From Veillonella parvula (GTDB lineage Bacteria; Bacillota; Negativicutes; Veillonellales; Veillonellaceae), in contig NZ_CP138632.1 of NCBI RefSeq assembly GCF_036456085.1, positions 496,001 through 560,000 of the forward strand: a stretch of DNA of 64,000 bases. The letters are read 5' to 3'. This document shows positions 59,802 through 64,000 of this stretch, piece after piece. Below the pieces are notes generated by a model. The model was not told the DNA's origin. It made no database searches and worked only from the letters and a program-made list of their open reading frames with translations. A program made the translations under genes and the position numbers. Every line of letters begins with the position of its first letter. Positions within the stretch are counted from its first letter, which is position 1.

Positions 59802-60793
59802 TATACATTCATCCCATAGGTAATGACTGTACTAATGATAACCATTAGTATAGTCGTAACATACATCATATAAATTGTTCGAGTAATATGGTTACGGTTT
59901 AGCTTTTCAATAGGATCGCCCATATATTCACGGAAGGTCATTTTTTTGAAATACTGATTGTAACCACCTAAACGGATATGTAAGGCCCCTGCCACAGGTG
60001 CTTCTGCATACCCCCCATTAGGACTAGGATGTTTTTTTGCATCACGTAAACCGATTTCTATTGCCTTTTTAGCATCAAAGCGTAAAAAGAATGCAGAAAT
60101 TACAAATAATACAAAGGTAATTCGGGCAGGAATCCAATTTAATATGTCATCAAAGCGTGCAGCTACGCGACCAAAGTACAAGTACTTTTGATTCTTATAG
60201 CCTAACATAGAATCCATAGTATTAGCAGTTCTATAAAGAATAGCCCCCATAGGGCCACCGATAATAAAAAAGAAAAAAGGTGCAATAATACCATCTACCG
60301 TATTTTCCGCAATCGTTTCTACTGTAGCCCGAGTGATTTCGCTTTCATCTAAGTCTTCCGTATCTCGTCCCACAATCCATGATAAACGTTTGCGAGCATC
60401 TACAATATTACCTTGTTTTATTAACTGACTAATGGTAAAACCTGCGCCAGCCAATGAACGTGGAGAAATGGCAATGTAGAGGATCACTACTTCGAAAGCA
60501 TAGTATACCCATTCGTCTACTACTCCACCTAGCCATAACAATAAAGATACTATGATATATACCGATATAAGAATTAAACCTACTGCAATACCACCGTACC
60601 ACAATTTCTTCGTATCATTATCAGTGTCTTTATAAAGAACGGCTTCAAAAAAAGATATTATACGTCCAATAATGGCCACTGGATGATATTTACTATTGGG
60701 ATCTCCAATAATTAAATCCAATAAAAATGCTAAAACTGGTATGCACACAAAGTTATACTTTGAAAACCAGTGAAAAATTGCTAAATGTTCCAT
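59801..60793 (-). CDS. cbiB: Adenosylcobinamide-phosphate synthase
   Basis: It attaches aminopropanol phosphate to adenosylcobyric acid. The 330-residue membrane protein has LLDLIIGDPNSKYHPVAIIG (family opening), VGRDTEDLDESEITRATVET, AENTVDGIIAPFFFF and HPSPNGGYAEAPVAGALHI. All are diagnostic for CbiB/CobD of the membrane type. Note that in some genomes this protein is also called CobD, the same name as the decarboxylase. The start ATG follows GGAGATAT-type sequence, 13 bases after cbiP. Confidence 0.95.
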   Translation of the reverse strand: MEHLAIFHWFSKYNFVCIPVLAFLLDLIIGDPNSKYHPVAIIGRIISFFEAVLYKDTDNDTKKLWYGGIAVGLILISVYIIVSLLLWLGGVVDEWVYYAFEVVILYIAISPRSLAGAGFTISQLIKQGNIVDARKRLSWIVGRDTEDLDESEITRATVETIAENTVDGIIAPFFFFIIGGPMGAILYRTANTMDSMLGYKNQKYLYFGRVAARFDDILNWIPARITFVLFVISAFFLRFDAKKAIEIGLRDAKKHPSPNGGYAEAPVAGALHIRLGGYNQYFKKMTFREYMGDPIEKLNRNHITRTIYMMYVTTILMVIISTVITYGMNV

Positions 60794-60805
60794 ATATCTC
60801 CTCTA

Positions 60806-62323
60806 CTATCCCAAGGTAGACATAATATAATCCATATCTAGATGTTCCTCCACAATATCAGCTAAGCGATTATATGCCGCATTTTTATGGTCAAAATAAT
60901 GGAATACTACATCTAATGGTTGTAATCCCTTGCGTTCACGTAATTGATTGATAATAAAACGTCTAAACTCGTCATTATCAAATACACCGTGAATATATGT
61001 ACCCATTACTTGATGATTACCATCAATAAAACCATCAATAACATTGACAGCCTCTTCACTGCGACTTGTAATTGTAAAGCAACGAGACACCGAATCTGCT
61101 AGTGGCGTAGTATCCCCCATATGAATTTCATAGCCTACTAATTTTTCACCCCTGAAAGTACCATTTAAAAACTGTAAATTAGATACATTGAATTGTACTT
61201 GATGGGTAGTTTTTTGAGCCTTCATAGTCGTGGAGGATTCAACAAGGCCAAGTCCTTCAATTTCCTCGATATCACCTTCCATATGATGCGGATCATAAAT
61301 AGTTTTACCTAACATTTGGTTACCGCCACAAACACCGATAATAGGTGTACCTTGAGCAGCCAATTTTTTGATTTCATCAGCAAAGCCTGTATCACGTAAA
61401 TATGTTAAGTCAGCCAATGTATTTTTAGAACCAGGTAATATAATTAAATCTGGCGTACCGATAACATCTCCAGGGCCTACAAAACGGACAGATACATCTG
61501 GCTCATAATTAAGTGCATCAAAGTCTGTAAAATTAGAGATTTTAGGTGTTTGCATAACTACGACCTGAATATCTTTAGTACCACTATTGCGTTTGTTCTC
61601 TAATGCAACAGAATCTTCTTCATCAATATCGAGGTTCTCAATGGCAGGAATAACACCTACCACTTTTTTACCTGTTTTTTCTTCAATAAATGTAAGAGCT
61701 GGTTCTAATAGTTTGATATCACCACGGAATTTATTGATAACGATACCTTTAATAAGATCGCGTTCTTCTGGTTCTAATAATTCTAAGGTACCAACAATGG
61801 ACGCAATAGCACCACCTCGGTCAATATCTGCAATGAGAAAAACTGGAGCTTGAGTCATCTTGGCAATACGCATATTTACAATATCATTTGCTTTTAAGTT
61901 AACTTCTGCAGGACTACCGGCACCTTCGATAACCATCATATCAAAATTTGAGTCTAAGAAATCAATAGATTCTTTAACCTTATCTAAAGCGGTTAGTGAA
62001 TATTTTGTATGATATTCTTTGGCACTATATACGCCAACAGGTTTCCCCATCAATACAACTTGAGACGATTGATTTCCTGTAGGTTTTAATAACACAGGAT
62101 TCATTTGAACAATTGGATCAATACCAGCGGCTTCGGCTTGAGCGACTTGAGCACGGCCAATTTCATCGCCCCATTTTGTCACATAAGAATTGAGGGCCAT
62201 ATTTTGTGCTTTAAAAGGAACGGTCTTAAAACCTTTTCTATAAAAAATACGGCATAATGCAGTACAAAGAATACTTTTACCTACATTAGAACTCGTTCCT
62301 TGAAACATGATTTTCTTAGCCAT
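60806..62323 (-). CDS. cbiP: Adenosylcobyric acid synthase (glutamine-dependent)
   Basis: It amidates four side chains of the corrin ring using glutamine and ATP. The 505-residue protein has an N-terminal dethiobiotin-synthetase-like ATPase with MFQGTSSNVGKSILCTALCR and IEGAGSPAEVNL, and a C-terminal glutaminase-like domain with GVCGGNQMLG (nucleophile cysteine) and GTYIHGVFDN (histidine). CobQ is the equivalent name. It overlaps cobU by eight bases. Length is normal. CobB/CbiA is excluded by length and the N-terminal sequence. Confidence 0.96.
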   Translation of the reverse strand: MAKKIMFQGTSSNVGKSILCTALCRIFYRKGFKTVPFKAQNMALNSYVTKWGDEIGRAQVAQAEAAGIDPIVQMNPVLLKPTGNQSSQVVLMGKPVGVYSAKEYHTKYSLTALDKVKESIDFLDSNFDMMVIEGAGSPAEVNLKANDIVNMRIAKMTQAPVFLIADIDRGGAIASIVGTLELLEPEERDLIKGIVINKFRGDIKLLEPALTFIEEKTGKKVVGVIPAIENLDIDEEDSVALENKRNSGTKDIQVVVMQTPKISNFTDFDALNYEPDVSVRFVGPGDVIGTPDLIILPGSKNTLADLTYLRDTGFADEIKKLAAQGTPIIGVCGGNQMLGKTIYDPHHMEGDIEEIEGLGLVESSTTMKAQKTTHQVQFNVSNLQFLNGTFRGEKLVGYEIHMGDTTPLADSVSRCFTITSRSEEAVNVIDGFIDGNHQVMGTYIHGVFDNDEFRRFIINQLRERKGLQPLDVVFHYFDHKNAAYNRLADIVEEHLDMDYIMSTLG

Positions 62324-62894
62324 TTATATGAACCTCCTGTGATTTCAATTCAATGGTAACACCACTAATTGTTAAATAGAGTTTATCTGCAACAGAAGCT
62401 ACTGCTCGATTCACACGACCAGCAATATCTCTAAAATATCTAGCCAGTTTATTATCCGGCACAATACCTAACCCAATTTCATTGGTCACAAATATAACTG
62501 TTTTACCTTCACATGATTGTATCGAGTCTAATAAAGTGTCTAATTCTGAAAGTATTGTCTGTTCTAATCTATTAGCATCTTCTTGACCACGAATGGAGCC
62601 ATAAGCCATCATGTGATTGGTAGTGAACATGGTTAAACAATCTATAAGAATTACATCTGCTGATTGACTGATATTTTCCCATTCATCAGCTAAATGTAAA
62701 GGTACTTCAAAATTATTCCATATTTTTCCTCGTCGCTCTTGATGTTTTTTGATGCGATCCACCATTTCCTCATCAAAAGCTTGGCCCGTAGCTACATAAG
62801 CTTTTGGCCCCTTTGTAGCCAATGCTAAACGTTCAGCAAATTCACTTTTTCCACTGCGTGCCCCACCGGAACACAATATAATTTGTGATTTCAT
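62316..62894 (-). CDS. cobU: Adenosylcobinamide kinase / guanylyltransferase
   Basis: CobU phosphorylates adenosylcobinamide and adds GMP. From ATG 62894 (after AGGTGCATT) it has 192 residues. The P-loop is CSGGARSGKSEFAERLA, followed by AYVATGQAFDEEMVDRIKKH with the nucleotide-accepting histidine region HQERR, and VTNEIGLGIVP. These identify CobU against other kinases. Only 63 bases separate it from a divergent gene, which leaves no room for a cobalamin riboswitch. It is the first gene of the cobamide run. Confidence 0.94.
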   Translation of the reverse strand: MKSQIILCSGGARSGKSEFAERLALATKGPKAYVATGQAFDEEMVDRIKKHQERRGKIWNNFEVPLHLADEWENISQSADVILIDCLTMFTTNHMMAYGSIRGQEDANRLEQTILSELDTLLDSIQSCEGKTVIFVTNEIGLGIVPDNKLARYFRDIAGRVNRAVASVADKLYLTISGVTIELKSQEVHING

Positions 62895-62957
62895 AATGCA
62901 CCTATACAAGAATTTATAATTTCAGTATCATTATAAGTATAACAAAGGAGCGATACT

Positions 62958-63293
62958 ATGGAAATTATGAATATGAAACTAAAAATGATGGCTACGCTAT
63001 GGGATAATACATATCGTGTTGCCATCGATGACGGACAAGGTAAATATATTGGTACTGCACGAGTAGTAGTGAATGTTCCTCTACCACCAGAAGCGTTACC
63101 TGAAAATGCACCGCAAGTTGAAGCACAACTATTAGTATTAGTTGAAGACTTTGATTTCGGCGCTGATAAAATTATAAACTTTGAAACAACATTAGCCAAT
63201 TTATTAAGAGAAAAATTCCGTTATGAAATTCCTCATATCTTCTTTTACTATCCTAGCCCTCAAGATGTTTTAAACCAAACAATTTCACAATAG
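62958..63293 (+). CDS. Unknown small protein between cobU and the adenosyltransferase
   Basis: I do not recognise this 111-residue protein. It has no signal peptide and no cysteine. The N-terminal half is beta-rich (ATLWDNTYRVAIDDG, GTARVVVNVPLPPE), the middle LLVLVEDFDFGADKIINF, and the end a helix plus YEIPHIFFYYPSP. It looks like a compact soluble domain. The start ATG follows AAAGGAGCGATACT, a strong ribosome site. It is divergent from cobU and convergent to the adenosyltransferase, ending at a shared terminator. The position suggests a cobamide link but proves none. Confidence 0.7.
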   Translation: MEIMNMKLKMMATLWDNTYRVAIDDGQGKYIGTARVVVNVPLPPEALPENAPQVEAQLLVLVEDFDFGADKIINFETTLANLLREKFRYEIPHIFFYYPSPQDVLNQTISQ

Positions 63294-63306
63294 GTCTATA
63301 ACGAGC

Positions 63307-63339
63307 AAAAAGCTATGTAAAATACATAGCTTTTTTTGT
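63307..63339. terminator. Bidirectional intrinsic terminator
   Basis: AAAAAGCTATGTA and TACATAGCTTTTT pair around AAA with T and A runs on either side, between convergent genes. Confidence 0.85.
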
Positions 63340-63855
63340 TTATTCAGCTCCAAGTTCTTCCTCTACACGACACAAGATAAAGCAAAGGTCGGATAGACGA
63401 TTTAAGTATTTTAAATTAGATTCGTGAACACTTTCACCAGCGTCTAATACTCGCCATAAAGCGCGTTCCGCACGTCGAGTAATCGTTCTAGCTACATGTA
63501 AATAAGCAGAAGATTGTTTTTCACCGGGAATGACAAAACTAGATAAAGGTTCTAACTTTGCATCAAAGCGATCAATAACTTTTTCTAAATGCTTTACATA
63601 TTGCTCAGTAATTACCGGAGCAGTATTTAAACTTGCAATATCAGCCATTAATGTCCATAAGTTTCGCTCAATATCGTATAATTCAGCAGCAACACGTGGA
63701 TTTTCAGCATAAGCGCGAGCCAATCCTAAAAAAGCTTGTAATTCATCGATTGTACCATAAGCTTCTACGCGTAAAGATGATTTCTGTACACGTTCTCCCG
63801 TGTATAAACCAGTTGTACCAGCATCACCTGTTTTTGTATAAACACTACTTGCCAT
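63340..63855 (-). CDS. ATP:cob(I)alamin adenosyltransferase, PduO type
   Basis: It adds the adenosyl group to cob(I)alamin or corrin precursors, making the coenzyme form. The 171-residue helical protein opens VYTKTGDAGTTGLYTGERV with the ATP loop, then RVEAYGTIDELQAFLGLARA, and has the hallmark ARTITRRAERALWRV and the cob-binding LNRLSDLCFILCR. This is the PduO family (also named MMAB or CobO by some), not the CobA/BtuR family. The start ATG follows ATAGGAGGTAATCAT. It appears monocistronic. Confidence 0.93.
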   Translation of the reverse strand: MASSVYTKTGDAGTTGLYTGERVQKSSLRVEAYGTIDELQAFLGLARAYAENPRVAAELYDIERNLWTLMADIASLNTAPVITEQYVKHLEKVIDRFDAKLEPLSSFVIPGEKQSSAYLHVARTITRRAERALWRVLDAGESVHESNLKYLNRLSDLCFILCRVEEELGAE

Positions 63856-63919
63856 ATGATTACCTCCTATAGATATACATGGATGTAGAAATAAAAGCTA
63901 AATGATCCCAACCTTGAGA

Positions 63920-64000
63920 TTATTTGTATTCAGGGAACCAAAGATGAATTTCACGAGCAGCAGCTTCTGGAGAATCAGAAGCATGTACTACGTTAGCATC
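63920..64000 (-). CDS. ndk: Nucleoside diphosphate kinase, C-terminal 26 residues
   Basis: A reverse-strand gene runs off the right edge. The visible end reads DANVVHASDSPEAAAREIHL followed by WFPEYK and a TAA stop at 63922-63920. This matches the universal Ndk ending (H-x-SDS, E-IxLWF). Ndk moves phosphate between nucleoside di- and triphosphates through a histidine that lies just outside the window. The frame is open across the edge. No terminator is apparent in the 64 bases between it and the adenosyltransferase start. Confidence 0.9.
   Translation of the reverse strand, partial: DANVVHASDSPEAAAREIHLWFPEYK

Noticed and set aside
62895-62957. A cobalamin riboswitch before cobU.
   Set aside because: The gap to the divergent gene is 63 bases, far too short, and no B12 box is visible on either strand.
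1-64000. CRISPR arrays, rRNA or tRNA genes, IS elements and prophage.
   Set aside because: Reading the intergenic regions on both strands, I saw no repeat-spacer pattern, no cloverleaf, no transposase and no phage structural gene.

Overview
The window is a gene-dense stretch of a low-GC, diderm Firmicute chromosome, most likely Veillonella (Negativicutes). The pointers are a PolC-type replicase, a Gram-positive type LexA with Bacillus-style SOS boxes, a comEA/comEC/holA block, the Firmicute recN-argR-nadK-tlyA-ispA-xseBA-nusB-Asp23-efp neighbourhood, and a late cobamide pathway. There is no sporulation gene set apart from one SleL-like hydrolase. The genus call is inference from content and style, not from a database search. 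I saw no tRNA, rRNA, CRISPR array, insertion sequence or prophage.

Layout. 1-6.3 kb: end of trmFO, lgt, a secreted GH18-like hydrolase, leuS and a dCMP deaminase (comEB). 6.4-15.3 kb: an inverted M29 aminopeptidase, then comEA-comEC-holA-polC. 15.4-16.2 kb: two small orphan genes, one with a duplicated domain. 16.3-18.1 kb: poxB, a pyruvate:quinone oxidoreductase, on the minus strand. 18.3-22.2 kb: the riboflavin operon ribD-ribE-ribBA-ribH behind an FMN riboswitch whose switching helices can be read directly. 22.3-28.1 kb: hslO, then mtnP, mtnA, ahcY and mtaD, which recycle the by-products of S-adenosylmethionine use. 28.1-37 kb: an accessory-looking mixture (methyltransferase, DUF1848, HAD phosphatase, DUF4241, a 49-residue small ORF, a WG-repeat secreted protein, PAP2 phosphatase, VanW-like lipoprotein, tyrosine recombinase). 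37-38.3 kb: a divergent yneA/lexA SOS pair with three LexA boxes. 38.3-40.6 kb: panS-panC-panD. 40.9-43.9 kb: dapB-asd-dapA behind a lysine riboswitch, with its promoter reaching into the recN stop codon. 43.9-55.4 kb: the recN to Xaa-Pro peptidase housekeeping run. 55.4-63.9 kb: a pseudouridine synthase and the late cobamide genes (cobC, cobD, pduX, cobS, cbiB, cbiP, cobU), a small unknown gene, a PduO-type adenosyltransferase, and the end of ndk at the right edge.

How the parts work together. The riboflavin and lysine/diaminopimelate operons are each controlled by a metabolite-binding leader with an intrinsic terminator. SAM by-products are handled by an MTA phosphorylase/isomerase pair and by an AhcY/MtaD pair. 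The AhcY is the short type, which together with the deaminase permits a route through S-inosylhomocysteine. The cobamide genes cover amidation, aminopropanol attachment, nucleotide-loop assembly and adenosylation, but no CobT or ArsAB lower-ligand enzyme lies in the window.

The observations I rate highest are a PolC without its proofreading exonuclease insert, a ComEC without a recognisable metallo-beta-lactamase active site, the AhcY-MtaD pairing, and a 49-residue small ORF with a strong ribosome binding site. I found no clear case of a wholly new multi-gene system.
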